From positions 1 through 64,000 of the forward strand of contig NZ_BAZW01000010.1 of assembly GCF_000974365.1 (NCBI RefSeq): a stretch of DNA of 64,000 bases, in the 5' to 3' direction. A model generated the notes under the pieces. It saw only the letters and a program-made list of their open reading frames with translations, was not told the DNA's origin and searched no databases. Position numbers and translations under genes: made by a program. This DNA is from Geofilum rubicundum JCM 15548. GTDB lineage: Bacteria; Bacteroidota; Bacteroidia; Bacteroidales; Marinilabiliaceae. Below, in pieces: positions 47,276 to 57,080 of the stretch. Numbering within the stretch: position 1 is the stretch's first letter; each line of letters opens with the position of its first letter.

Positions 47276-50200
47276 ATGAAAAAAAGAAGAGAAAAACTGC
47301 GGATGGCTTTTCTTGTGATATTCACAGTGTTCATGGGAAGCCTATTCGCTCAGATGAATGGGCTAACTGTAAGGGGTGTAATCACGGATACCTATGGTGA
47401 AGCCTTACCAGGGGTTAATATTATGGAAAAAGGCACGACTTCTGGTACTATCACCGATGGTGAGGGCGCGTTTTCCTTAGAAGTAACAAATTCTGATGCC
47501 ATTTTAGTGGTGTCATTCATTGGGTTTGATACACAAGAAGTAGCCGTTGCGGGGCGCTCGAATATTGCTGTTATAATGCAGGAGTCTCAACTTGGCTTGG
47601 AGGAGGTATTGGTAATTGGTTACGGTACTGTAAGAAAGAGTGATTTGACGGGGTCCGTGGCGACCGTAAAAGTTGATGAACTGCAGGATACTCCAGCTAA
47701 CTCTATAGAGAGGCTATTACAAGGTCGTTCAGCCGGTTTGCAAGTGGTGAACGATTCTCAGGATCCTGGAGCAGGATCAACTATTAGAATTAGAGGAGGT
47801 AGTTCTTTAGAGGGCTCCAACGCTCCTCTTGTTGTTGTAGATGGTTTCCCATTGGGTGATGCAGGAGATTTGAAGCAAATAAATCCCGCTGATATAGCTT
47901 CAATTGAAGTTTTGAAAGATGCATCAGCAGCTGCCATTTACGGATCTCGTGGTGCCAACGGTGTCATAATGGTTTCTACTATAAGGGCGGCAGAAGGAAC
48001 AACCCGGGTCAATATTTCTCAACAAACCACTTTGTCGAGATTTGATTCCAAACTGAAAAGATGGGATGATCCTTTGTTGATGGCCATGTTAAGCAATGAA
48101 GAACAGCGCAACGCAGGTTTACAGATGCCCTACAGAGGGGTTACAGATACCCAGGGGACTTACTACCCTTCTTTGTATGAGATTCAGTCTGGTGCCTGGC
48201 CTTATAACACCCGCTGGGATAAGGAGGTTTTCAGGGATACACCTGTTTCAAGCAATACCAGTGTTTCCATAGGCAGTGCCAATGAAACAACCTCATTTAA
48301 TTTAAGCCTTAATTACTTGAATGAACAGGGCGTTTACATTGAGGATGATTATCAAAAGGGAACGGTAAATCTGGCAGTGGATCACAAATTATCCGATTTC
48401 TTTTCCGTGTCTACATCCAATATCTTTTCCAGAAACGAACGGGATCGCAATGGAGGATTGGCGTATTGGAGAAATCCATTGTGGCCGGTTTATGACGAAA
48501 CCGGGAATTATTTTACTGCAAATGAGCGTGATTTTGGGCATCCCATTGCCAGAACCAATCATGTTTTGGATAAGACCAATGGCTTAGATTATATCGGTTC
48601 TTATGGTTTTACCTTCAACCTGAATGAAACATTGACGCTGAAGTCACAAATGAATTATAAGCATGGCTCTACAGTCACAGATCGGTTTAATCCTAGAGAT
48701 TACACGGAAGAGGGTTTCTTCCGTAATGGAGCTGCGCACATTGAAAACTGGCAGGATGAAAAGTTATCATCAGAGACTTTTGCCACTTGGGAAAATCAGT
48801 TTGCCGGAATTCATGACATCTCTGTTATGGGTGGTTTTTCTTATGAAAATCATACCATAAAGCAGTCGCAATTGCGCGCTTATGACTTTGTCAATGAGGC
48901 TTTAGGTAATGAGAACATGAGCGCAGGTAATCCTGAGAGCAATGTCGTTGGTAACAATCTTACAAAAAGAAAGATGTTGTCATACTACGGTCGGGCCAAC
49001 TATAAACTCCTGGATCGTTATTTATTTACCGGAACAGTTCGTGCCGATGGGTCGTCTGTGTTTGGAGAAAACAACAAATGGGCCTATTTCCCCTCTTTTG
49101 CGGTTAGCTGGAATGCACACCACGAAGAATTTATCAAAAACCTGATGGTTTTTGACGAGTTGAAATTCAGAGCCAGTTTTGGAACTTCTGGAAATCAGGC
49201 TATTTCTCCTTATCAAACGCTGGCGCGTTATGGCGTAGAGAACTATTTCAATGACGGCGCGTGGAGAACGGCCATCGGACCCGGTTATGTTGGGGGTTAC
49301 TATGGTGCTGACAGCAGGTATCGTGAGTGGAGAGGTATCCCCAACCGAGGTCTGAAATGGGAAACCACGACTCAATTTAACTATGGTATAGATATGGCTT
49401 TTTTAAATCGTAGATTAAGAATTACGGCCGATTATTATGATAAGGAGACCAATGATTTGCTTTACTTGCGTTACCTTGCTCCATCTTCAAGTTATGACCG
49501 TATGTGGGTAAATGGTGGTGAAATTAGCAATAAGGGGGTGGAGATAACCATCGAAGGAGACATTATCCGACGTGGTAACTGGAGATTTGGTTCCACTTTA
49601 ATTTATGCTCAAAACAGAAACGAGGTGATTAGTTTGGGAGATGTAGAAACTACCGGTATTCAAGTCGACAATAATACAGGTATGATGTACCGTCCATCAG
49701 GCTATGAGTTTACTCAATTCAGACAAACGGCTAACATTCTGGCAGTCGGTCAACCTTTTAATGTTTTCTACGGCTATAGAACTGATGGTATTGTTCAAAG
49801 TCTGGAGGAAGGTCTCGCAGCTGGTATGCAAGGGTATTTGGCAGAACCTGGTGAGTTCAAATATGTGGACATCAATAATGATGGAGAGATTACAACTGAC
49901 GACCGAACCATTATTGGTGATCCAAACCCTGATTTTACAGCCAGTATGGCCCTCAACTTAAGCTATAAAAGGATTGATTTTTCCATGTTCTTGAATGGTG
50001 TTTTTGGTAACGATGTCGTGTATCAGAATAGGTTGGATCAGGCTGATGTTCGACCACTGCGTTGGACACAGGACAATCCTACCAATGATTATCCCCGCTT
50101 ATACAGTGGGCGTCAACTGAGGTTCTCAGACTGGTTTGTTGAAGACGGATCATTCGTCAGAATTCAAAATGTATCTTTAGGGTATAATGTAAATGTGGAT

Positions 50201-50365
50201 AATCTTGAGTTTATATCTAATCTGAGAGTTTATTTAAATGCGACCAATTTATACACCTTTACCAAGTTCTCCGGATATGATCCGGAAGTAGGTTTGGATG
50301 GCATATATTGGGGTGGATACCCGCGTTTTACGCAATACACTTTTGGATTGAACATGACATTTTAG
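47276..50365 (+). CDS. SusC/RagA-type TonB-linked outer-membrane transporter
   Basis: A 1029-residue protein from the ATG at 47276 (the frame is open to 47204 but the inner ATG starts the signal peptide: LRMAFLVIFTVFMGSLFAQ). Order: carboxypeptidase-D-like N-terminal extension (LTVRGVITDTYGEALPGVNI), TonB box region (EEVLVIGYGTVRKSDLTGS), plug with the SusC signature EVLKDASAAAIYGSRGANGV, then the 22-strand barrel ending in Phe. It imports oligosaccharides with its SusD lid, powered by TonB. First gene of the PUL operon. Confidence 0.96.
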   Translation: MKKRREKLRMAFLVIFTVFMGSLFAQMNGLTVRGVITDTYGEALPGVNIMEKGTTSGTITDGEGAFSLEVTNSDAILVVSFIGFDTQEVAVAGRSNIAVIMQESQLGLEEVLVIGYGTVRKSDLTGSVATVKVDELQDTPANSIERLLQGRSAGLQVVNDSQDPGAGSTIRIRGGSSLEGSNAPLVVVDGFPLGDAGDLKQINPADIASIEVLKDASAAAIYGSRGANGVIMVSTIRAAEGTTRVNISQQTTLSRFDSKLKRWDDPLLMAMLSNEEQRNAGLQMPYRGVTDTQGTYYPSLYEIQSGAWPYNTRWDKEVFRDTPVSSNTSVSIGSANETTSFNLSLNYLNEQGVYIEDDYQKGTVNLAVDHKLSDFFSVSTSNIFSRNERDRNGGLAYWRNPLWPVYDETGNYFTANERDFGHPIARTNHVLDKTNGLDYIGSYGFTFNLNETLTLKSQMNYKHGSTVTDRFNPRDYTEEGFFRNGAAHIENWQDEKLSSETFATWENQFAGIHDISVMGGFSYENHTIKQSQLRAYDFVNEALGNENMSAGNPESNVVGNNLTKRKMLSYYGRANYKLLDRYLFTGTVRADGSSVFGENNKWAYFPSFAVSWNAHHEEFIKNLMVFDELKFRASFGTSGNQAISPYQTLARYGVENYFNDGAWRTAIGPGYVGGYYGADSRYREWRGIPNRGLKWETTTQFNYGIDMAFLNRRLRITADYYDKETNDLLYLRYLAPSSSYDRMWVNGGEISNKGVEITIEGDIIRRGNWRFGSTLIYAQNRNEVISLGDVETTGIQVDNNTGMMYRPSGYEFTQFRQTANILAVGQPFNVFYGYRTDGIVQSLEEGLAAGMQGYLAEPGEFKYVDINNDGEITTDDRTIIGDPNPDFTASMALNLSYKRIDFSMFLNGVFGNDVVYQNRLDQADVRPLRWTQDNPTNDYPRLYSGRQLRFSDWFVEDGSFVRIQNVSLGYNVNVDNLEFISNLRVYLNATNLYTFTKFSGYDPEVGLDGIYWGGYPRFTQYTFGLNMTF

Positions 50366-50422
50366 ATAATTAGGATAATAAATGCCAGAATTATTTACTA
50401 CAGTTTTTAAATAGAACTTATT

Positions 50423-51928
50423 ATGAGAAACAAAATATTAATATCATTACTAGCTGTGACGTTCACGATCACCTCTTGTGATCTGACTGAAGAGCCATAT
50501 GGGTTTTATTCCGATGATAATTTTTATACAACCCAGGAAGATGCCAACTCAGCTTTGCTATACACTTACAATGCATTTACCTTTATTGAATATACACGTG
50601 GATTAAACTCTATTGGTGATTTGCCTACAGAAACCACCGATCTAAAGCCGGATGAAGGTCAGGATGCACAGGAGTTGTATGATTGGAGGGCGGCTACCAT
50701 TTCTACCAACTTAACATTGGAGAATTTCTTTAAATATGGATATGTGGCCATTAACAGAGCGAATGTGCTTATTGAACAAGTTGAATGCAGTGCTTTCCCT
50801 GAAGCATTTAAAAACCAAATTATAGGAGAGGCCCTGGTGCTTAGATCCTGGAGCTATTTTCACCTCATTCGGGTGTTTGGCCTGGTTCCTGTACATAATG
50901 CACCGGTAAGGCAACTTGAAGACACCAGTGCGCCACTGGCTCCCTCTTTGGATGCCTTGTACGACTTGGTAATTGCAGATTTGATTCGTGCTGAAGAAAT
51001 GCTGGAAGTCAATAAAAGTGTAGCACGCGTTGGTAGAGTCGATAAGGTCGCTGCCCAGTCCATTTTGGCAAAGATTTATTTAACCATTGCTTCGTCCAAG
51101 CAAAATGGTGTGAAGTTGTACCGGGATATGACCAAAGATGTTGATGCGATGTACGAAAGTGCTGCTTTTTGGGCAGGAAAGGTGATGAATGACCAAACTG
51201 ACTACTTCCTGGATCCAAATCTTACAAATGTTTATGATGTCAATCAACCTCATGGTCCTGAGCATATTTTTATTCTTAGTCACGACCGTTCCGGCGCCAA
51301 CGAGGGTAATTATTCCAAAACGCCCTTGATGTTTATGCCTTGGGTTAATGGTGTTCCTTTCTTTCTGAAATATGAAGATGGAAGGCTGGTCAGAACAACA
51401 CATGGCTGGGAAGTTTATCGTGTATCGCCTTCCTTTTTTGCGACCTTCCATGAAGATGATCAAAGAGGTATTGATTTGATTCATGATGAGGTTTATGATG
51501 CAGATGGCAACGTAGTAGGAAGCATCGCTCAGGGATCTTTTACCCATCCTTTTACTGTGAAATATCAGGATCCAGAATTTGAAGGTGATAGAACCAGTGC
51601 TCGTCCGTTTTTGATCAGATTTGCGGATATTGCCTTGACTTATGCCGAGGCGGTCGGACCTACCACTGAAGGTTATGCTTGGGTCAATGCTGTTAGAGCA
51701 AGGGCCGGACTTCAGCCTTTGGAAGCAGGCCTCAGTGTGGCGGATTTTCGTCAGGCAGTGATTCAGGAAAGAGCCTGGGAGTTGTGCTATGAGGGGCATT
51801 ATTTATTTGATTTGAGAAGGACCGGGACTGTCACAACCAAAGTCCCTCAGGCCACCGGATTGGATGAAGATGAAGCCTCGTTTTATCCATTGCCACAGCG
51901 TGAGCAAATGTTGAATGATGCTTTGTAG
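50423..51928 (+). CDS. SusD/RagB-like surface glycan-binding lipoprotein
   Basis: A 501-residue protein with lipobox ITSC (Cys19) and a Bacteroidota surface-export signal start DLTEEPYGF. TPR-type helices typical of SusD (INRANVLIEQVECSAFPEAFKNQIIGEALVLRSWSYFHLIRVFG) and the C-terminal QERAWELCYEGHYLFDLRRTG. It binds glycan at the surface and gates the SusC barrel. 57 bases after susC. Confidence 0.95.
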   Translation: MRNKILISLLAVTFTITSCDLTEEPYGFYSDDNFYTTQEDANSALLYTYNAFTFIEYTRGLNSIGDLPTETTDLKPDEGQDAQELYDWRAATISTNLTLENFFKYGYVAINRANVLIEQVECSAFPEAFKNQIIGEALVLRSWSYFHLIRVFGLVPVHNAPVRQLEDTSAPLAPSLDALYDLVIADLIRAEEMLEVNKSVARVGRVDKVAAQSILAKIYLTIASSKQNGVKLYRDMTKDVDAMYESAAFWAGKVMNDQTDYFLDPNLTNVYDVNQPHGPEHIFILSHDRSGANEGNYSKTPLMFMPWVNGVPFFLKYEDGRLVRTTHGWEVYRVSPSFFATFHEDDQRGIDLIHDEVYDADGNVVGSIAQGSFTHPFTVKYQDPEFEGDRTSARPFLIRFADIALTYAEAVGPTTEGYAWVNAVRARAGLQPLEAGLSVADFRQAVIQERAWELCYEGHYLFDLRRTGTVTTKVPQATGLDEDEASFYPLPQREQMLNDAL

Positions 51929-51967
51929 AAATAGTCTGATTAATAGATCACAAAAATAATAGCGATT

Positions 51968-52849
51968 ATGAAAATATTGAAATATTTTATATTGGCAATG
52001 GTTCCGTTGATGGTCTCTTGTGAAAAGGATCCAATGGAGGATATAAACAGTGACGACTGGCACAAACAAAAGGATGTTTTGGAGATACTTTTTGATGGTC
52101 AGATAGGAACTGCTGATATTTCCAGAGAAGGAAATGAGGGGGCGATTTCATTTATGTTTGATTTGAGTCAGGGTGAGATTTCAAATGTAACACTTGCAGG
52201 TATTGTCAGCTCTTATGGGAGCAGCACTTCTGTTTTACCTGGTCAGGTTTTAGATTTTTCTGGTGACTATCAGGAAACTATTACTGTGACCCCGGGAAAT
52301 GGTGAGCCAATGAACTGGATTGTGGAATTAATTCCATTTGAAGAGCCTTTGAATGGAGTCTTTAATGTTACTGATTTGAGGGTTTTTGTTGATGTAATCA
52401 GTCAGCATCCTGAATGGGGTGGACATACAAAGGATGATCCAATTCAGAATTATCTGCCTGAAACAGCTGCTGAATACGATAATACAATTGAGTTTGAATT
52501 TGCAGGTGTTAATGCACAAGGTAATAGCTTTGGTACTTTTACTCATGGGGCTGGAAATGATGGCGCCTATGGTGAATTTACTAATAATGCCGAAGGCGTT
52601 GATTTAAATGCGAAATACCGTGTACTGCCTAAAGATGGTGGCACGTGGACGCGTAATCCTTCGGATAACTCCGTTACCTTAACAGATGGACAGGGGAATA
52701 CTAAAAATGCAGTACTGCTTGAAAACGATGGCACATTCAGTATTCGCTTTGAATATACAGTTGAAACGGATTGGGATAATTTGTGGGACAGTATGACTCA
52801 GATCAGGCAAATGACTAAGTTTTTTTGGTACGTTATTGAAAAAGAGTAA
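51968..52849 (+). CDS. PUL lipoprotein, probable surface glycan-binding protein
   Basis: Not assigned to a named family. A 293-residue lipoprotein with lipobox MVSC (Cys18), an acidic start (EKDPMEDINSDDW), an N-terminal beta-sandwich of about 80 residues (VLEILFDGQIGTADISRE ... ITVTPGNGEPMNWIVEL) that resembles DUF5018-like domains, and an all-beta C-terminal half with aromatic loops (HPEWGGHTKDDPIQNY; FTHGAGNDGAYGEF). Position right after SusD is where SusE/F-like glycan-binding proteins are found, so this is likely a mannan-binding lipoprotein (inference). Confidence 0.7.
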   Translation: MKILKYFILAMVPLMVSCEKDPMEDINSDDWHKQKDVLEILFDGQIGTADISREGNEGAISFMFDLSQGEISNVTLAGIVSSYGSSTSVLPGQVLDFSGDYQETITVTPGNGEPMNWIVELIPFEEPLNGVFNVTDLRVFVDVISQHPEWGGHTKDDPIQNYLPETAAEYDNTIEFEFAGVNAQGNSFGTFTHGAGNDGAYGEFTNNAEGVDLNAKYRVLPKDGGTWTRNPSDNSVTLTDGQGNTKNAVLLENDGTFSIRFEYTVETDWDNLWDSMTQIRQMTKFFWYVIEKE

Positions 52850-52941
52850 TTGAATATATTTATGGGTGGTGGAAATATCCACCATCCATAAAGTATTTTG
52901 TTCAAAGGAATGCTTTGGTTTCATAAAAGAAAGGAAGAGCT

Positions 52942-54443
52942 ATGAGAAATTTTGTTTTTGGACTATTGGGTCTGATGTTTTTGCTGTCATGCAGTGATGA
53001 TAAAGCTGGTGACGGTTTAGAGAAGATTGACGAACGAGATAATTTAACCATTAAAGATGATCCTTTGGTGTCATCCTTTGTTGGTAATGGCGTTCAGTGG
53101 GGTGGGTATGATATTTTACAGGCCTGGACCGGTAGTCCTACTCTTTCTGAAGCGAATTGGGAACTTCTATTGAAACGGGTCGAGTTCATGCGTCCACCCC
53201 TCGTAAGAATCATGATGGGGCCCGGATGGAACTATCTGGTAAACGGGCAATTTAACCCATCGAAAAGCGAGGCTGTATTGTTTCCTATTCTTGATTTCTG
53301 TCAGGCGCACAATATTACTGTTATGCTGGGCGAATGGGGACACTCGGGTGGGAATTCAATTGATCAGCAATGGCTGGGCCAGGCGGCTGATTTTTTGAAG
53401 TACCTGTTGGATGTGCGGGGGTATACTTGTATAAAGTATTACAATATGGTCAATGAACCCAATGGCGATTGGTCGTCTATTAATGGCAATTATGCCCTTT
53501 GGCAGGATCTGCAGGAGCAATTTTACGATGAGGTGATAGCCAGAGGACTGGATGACCGGGTTGGAATGATAGGTCCCGATGTGGCGGTGTGGGGAACTGG
53601 CTTACTCAATTGGGTGGCCAACGCTTATTTGAATTTAGATGACATCATGTGGGCCTACGATATCCATACTTATCCCTCAGAGGTAGAGGTCAGAGACGGA
53701 TCTTACCAGGAATTGTTACAGGCGTATAGAAATGCAGCTTCCCCTACTAAGCCTATGATAATGGGTGAGGTGGGTTTTAAATACCTGCCGGGTCAACACT
53801 GGGACAGGAAAATCAACGCAGAATCGATGCCGACCCTTATGCCTCGGATGATAGCAATATGTTTATATATGACGCTTTTTATGGAATTGACATGGCGGAT
53901 GCCCTCATCCAGAACATGCTTGCAGGCTATGCCGGAGCTATTATTTGGGGATTGGATGATGCTCAGTACAATATAGATGGAGGCAGCTCCACAGAATTAA
54001 AAAGGTGGGGGTTTTGGAATATTTTGGGGGCTGATCGATTTGAGAATCCCGACGATGTAAATATCAGGCCATGGTTTTACCCCATGTCGTTATTGGCACG
54101 CTACTTCCCTGCAGGAAGTACTATTTATGACATGGACTTGCCCAACAAAAGAGGATTGCGAGCTATTGCTGCAGAAAAGAATGGAAAGTACACCATTGCC
54201 ATTGTTAATTCTCATCTCACCGAATATGCCATTAATCTTAAGATGGAAGCACAACTGGCAATAAACGGACTGGATCATTACGAGTATCTTTCTCATAGTG
54301 GTTCGGATTTTACCGGAGCTGTTAACAATGATGGATTTCCTGTGCCACTGGCGTCTGATTTGTCTTTTGATTTTTCTGATGATGCACGCCATAGTTTCAT
54401 TGTTAAGGGACAGTCGTTTCATCTTTTTACCAATATGGAATAA
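52942..54443 (+). pseudogene. Clan GH-A glycoside hydrolase lipoprotein (copy 1), frameshifted
   Basis: Lipobox LLSC (Cys17), then a (beta/alpha)8 barrel with GNGVQWGGYD, acid/base Glu in YYNMVNEPNGDW and nucleophile Glu in IMGEVGFKY, the usual clan A strand 4/7 pair, and a small beta domain at the end. The frame breaks at about 53820 after RKINA; the next frame reads RIDADPYASDDSNMFIYDAF and continues to 54443. Adding one base (GCAGAATC to GCAAGAATC) restores about 500 residues. GH5 or GH39-like, subfamily not certain. It is paralogous to the next gene. Likely acts on mannan or its side groups on the cell surface. Confidence 0.85.
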
Positions 54444-54477
54444 GCCTGTTGGCAGTAGTAATCGAAAAAATAACGCT

Positions 54478-55960
54478 ATGTGGAAATTTAGTTTAGTAGC
54501 CTTGGTGGCACTTGTTTTAGGAGCATGTAACAATCCTCAGCAGCAGTTCTCTGTGGCCATTACCAATGAGGTCATTAATCCCAATTATATTGGTAACGGC
54601 GTGCAATGGGATGCTTATCCCGAAGCTGAGATATGGGGCGCTGCGGTATCTGACAAAGATTGGAATACGCTTTATAAACGACTGGATTTTATGAAACCCA
54701 ATTATGTCAGGTGCCTAATCAATAGTCCCTTCAGATATTTTGATGCTGAAACAGGTGCCTACGATCGCACTAGAAATATTGAGCCATTGGAAAGGTTGCT
54801 TCAATATTGTCAGGATAATAACATTACGGTACTTTTTGGGGAATTTAACCCCCCCACCTGGGATATGAAGGATGACCCGAAATGGATAACAATGGCTGCT
54901 GATTATTTAAATTATCTTGTAAATGATCTAGGCTTTAGCTGCATTAAGTATTATAATCTGTTCAATGAGCCTGACGGAAATTGGGCTTCTACCAATGGTG
55001 ATTTTTATTTATGGAAGAAAATGATCTACGCCTTTCATGATGAAATGCAAAAATATCCTGGCTTAGCTGAGCAGGTAAAAATTGCGGGTCCGGATATTGT
55101 GAAGGATTATAATAATTCTGCATCACCTTATAAGTCCTACGAGTGGGTGGAGCAGACAGCTAAGCAAATGGATGACGTCATAGGATTATACGATATCCAT
55201 GCGTATCCGGGTCAGCATCAGGTGAGAAGTGGCGCCTTTGCTGAAGCTATAAAGATTTATAAAGCGCAAGTGCCTGCTGATAAGCAAATTATCTTTGGTG
55301 AAGCTGGCTATAAATACTGGCGAGCAGAGGATTCTTTATTAATGCAGGAATATGAACGACGAGCAGAAGCCAATCCTAATACCAAGGGGAGTGATAGTAA
55401 CATGTTGGTTTATGACTTTTTCTATGGTTTGGATATGCCCTTACTGGCTATGGAGGTGATGAATGGCGGCTATTCTGCTGTTGCTGCGTGGATGCTCGAC
55501 GATGCCATGCATTCACAAAATGATGCAGGCAACACGGAGGACATTAAACTTTGGGGCATGTGGAATATTTTGGGGGAAGAAGTATTGGATGCCAGAGGAA
55601 GAAGAGATACGTCCCTGGTTTTACAGCTGGTCTTTAATGTGCCGGTATTTCCCTGGTGGAACGGACATTGTTAAGGTCGAATATGAAGATCAACCGGGTG
55701 TCCGCGTCGTTTCAGGCGTGTTTCAGGACAAGCGAACCATTGCGCTTGTTAATTTTTCTGATAATGATTACGATGTTTTGTTGACCTTACCTGAAGCTTT
55801 CAAAAATGGGAAAATGTATTTTTATGTCAATGAGGATATGAAGAAGGACGAAAATGGATTCCCGGTTCCTGTTTTTACTGGTGTTGAATTCAACCAAGAT
55901 TTCCCGATTCAATTAAGCAATCAGAGTTTTGTCTTACTCACCAACGTTGAATATTTATAG
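54478..55960 (+). pseudogene. Clan GH-A glycoside hydrolase lipoprotein (copy 2), frameshifted
   Basis: Lipobox LGAC (Cys17 from the ATG at 54478), then a barrel with GNGVQWDAYPEAE, acid/base Glu in YYNLFNEPDGNW and nucleophile in IIFGEAGYKYW; near-identical motif order to copy 1. The frame changes between 55578 and 55605: WNILGEEVLDA in one frame, then EEIRPWFYSWSLMCRYFP in another. Comparison with copy 1 (ILGADRFENPDDVNIRPWF) suggests two bases missing before CCA, or one extra G in the G run. Restored length is about 494 residues. Exact GH family unresolved. Confidence 0.85.
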
Positions 55961-56002
55961 TTATTTGTTAGCATATAGTAAAAAATAAAAAAGGAGATAC
56001 TG

Positions 56003-57019
56003 ATGAAGTTGCAGAAAAGTGATAGGAACCCGATACTTGCCCCTTTGGAGAAAAACCACTGGGAGAATTTGGTTGTTTGCAATCCGGGAGCGTGGTATGA
56101 AGATGGTAAGTTTTATTTGTTATATAGAGCTGCAGGCGATGATGAAACGCATATCATTCGTTTTGGCTTAGCAATAAGTGATGACGGGATTGATTTCCAG
56201 CGTGTATCAGATGAACCTGCTTTTGGGCCGTCGTTGGACGGGCCCGATAGTGGTGGCGTAGAAGATGCAAGGATAGTTAAGTTTGGGGATGAGTTTTTTG
56301 TTACCTATGCTTACCGCCCCTTTCCTCCCGGCCGTTATTGGACTTTCCCTCATGATGTGGTGGCATTACCTGAAGTCGGAGAGGATGCGCCTGTTGTTTA
56401 TCGGAATAACATTGCCAATTCAGGATTGGCCATGACTAAAGATTTTAAAACCTGGCAACGTTTGGGCAGAATAACCCAAACCAATCTGGATGACAGGGAT
56501 GTCATTCTTTTTCCTGAAAAAATTAATGGTAAATATGCCTTGCTGCATCGCCCAAAGCAATGGATTGGAGAGGCTTATGGAACCGATTTTCCTGCTATTT
56601 GGATAACCTTCTCGGAGGATCTCATGGTGTGGAATGGCAAAAGTCAAATACTGCTGGCTGGTCGCGAAGGTACCTGGGAAGAAAAAATTGGAGGCAGTAC
56701 ACCACCCTTAAGGACTAAAGATGGTTGGCTCTTGATCTACCATGGAGTTGAGAAAAAGGGTAAAGGGTATTATAGAGTCGGTGTTGCTTTGCTGGATTTG
56801 GACGATCCGACCAAAGTCATTGGTAGATGCAGCGATTGGGTCATGGAACCGGAGCATGATTATGAAATGGAAGGTTTTTATAAAGGTTGTGTTTTTCCTA
56901 CCGGGAATGTAATAGTGGATGATACGCTGTTTGTTTATTACGGTGCAGCTGATAAATACGTGGGTTTGGCAACCTGCTCGTTGAATGCCTTACTGGATTA
57001 TATAAAAGCCGCAAAATAA
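56003..57019 (+). CDS. GH130 beta-mannoside phosphorylase
   Basis: A 338-residue five-blade propeller without signal peptide, so cytoplasmic. GH130 motifs: NPGAWYEDGKFYLLYRA, GGVEDARIVKFGDEFFVTYAY (the catalytic Asp in VEDAR), YALLHRPKQWIGEAYG, GSTPPLRTKDGWLLIYHGVE. It phosphorolyses beta-mannosyl bonds to mannose 1-phosphate plus a shorter saccharide. The short length and no N-terminal extension are nearer to mannooligosaccharide-type phosphorylases than the longer mannosylglucose type (inference). It precedes a symporter, as in known mannan loci. Confidence 0.93.
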   Translation: MKLQKSDRNPILAPLEKNHWENLVVCNPGAWYEDGKFYLLYRAAGDDETHIIRFGLAISDDGIDFQRVSDEPAFGPSLDGPDSGGVEDARIVKFGDEFFVTYAYRPFPPGRYWTFPHDVVALPEVGEDAPVVYRNNIANSGLAMTKDFKTWQRLGRITQTNLDDRDVILFPEKINGKYALLHRPKQWIGEAYGTDFPAIWITFSEDLMVWNGKSQILLAGREGTWEEKIGGSTPPLRTKDGWLLIYHGVEKKGKGYYRVGVALLDLDDPTKVIGRCSDWVMEPEHDYEMEGFYKGCVFPTGNVIVDDTLFVYYGAADKYVGLATCSLNALLDYIKAAK

Positions 57020-57080
57020 AGGAATTAATAAGAGAGTGCTGTTACGCGAAGATCGTTGTTTAAATTTTATATTGTAATAT

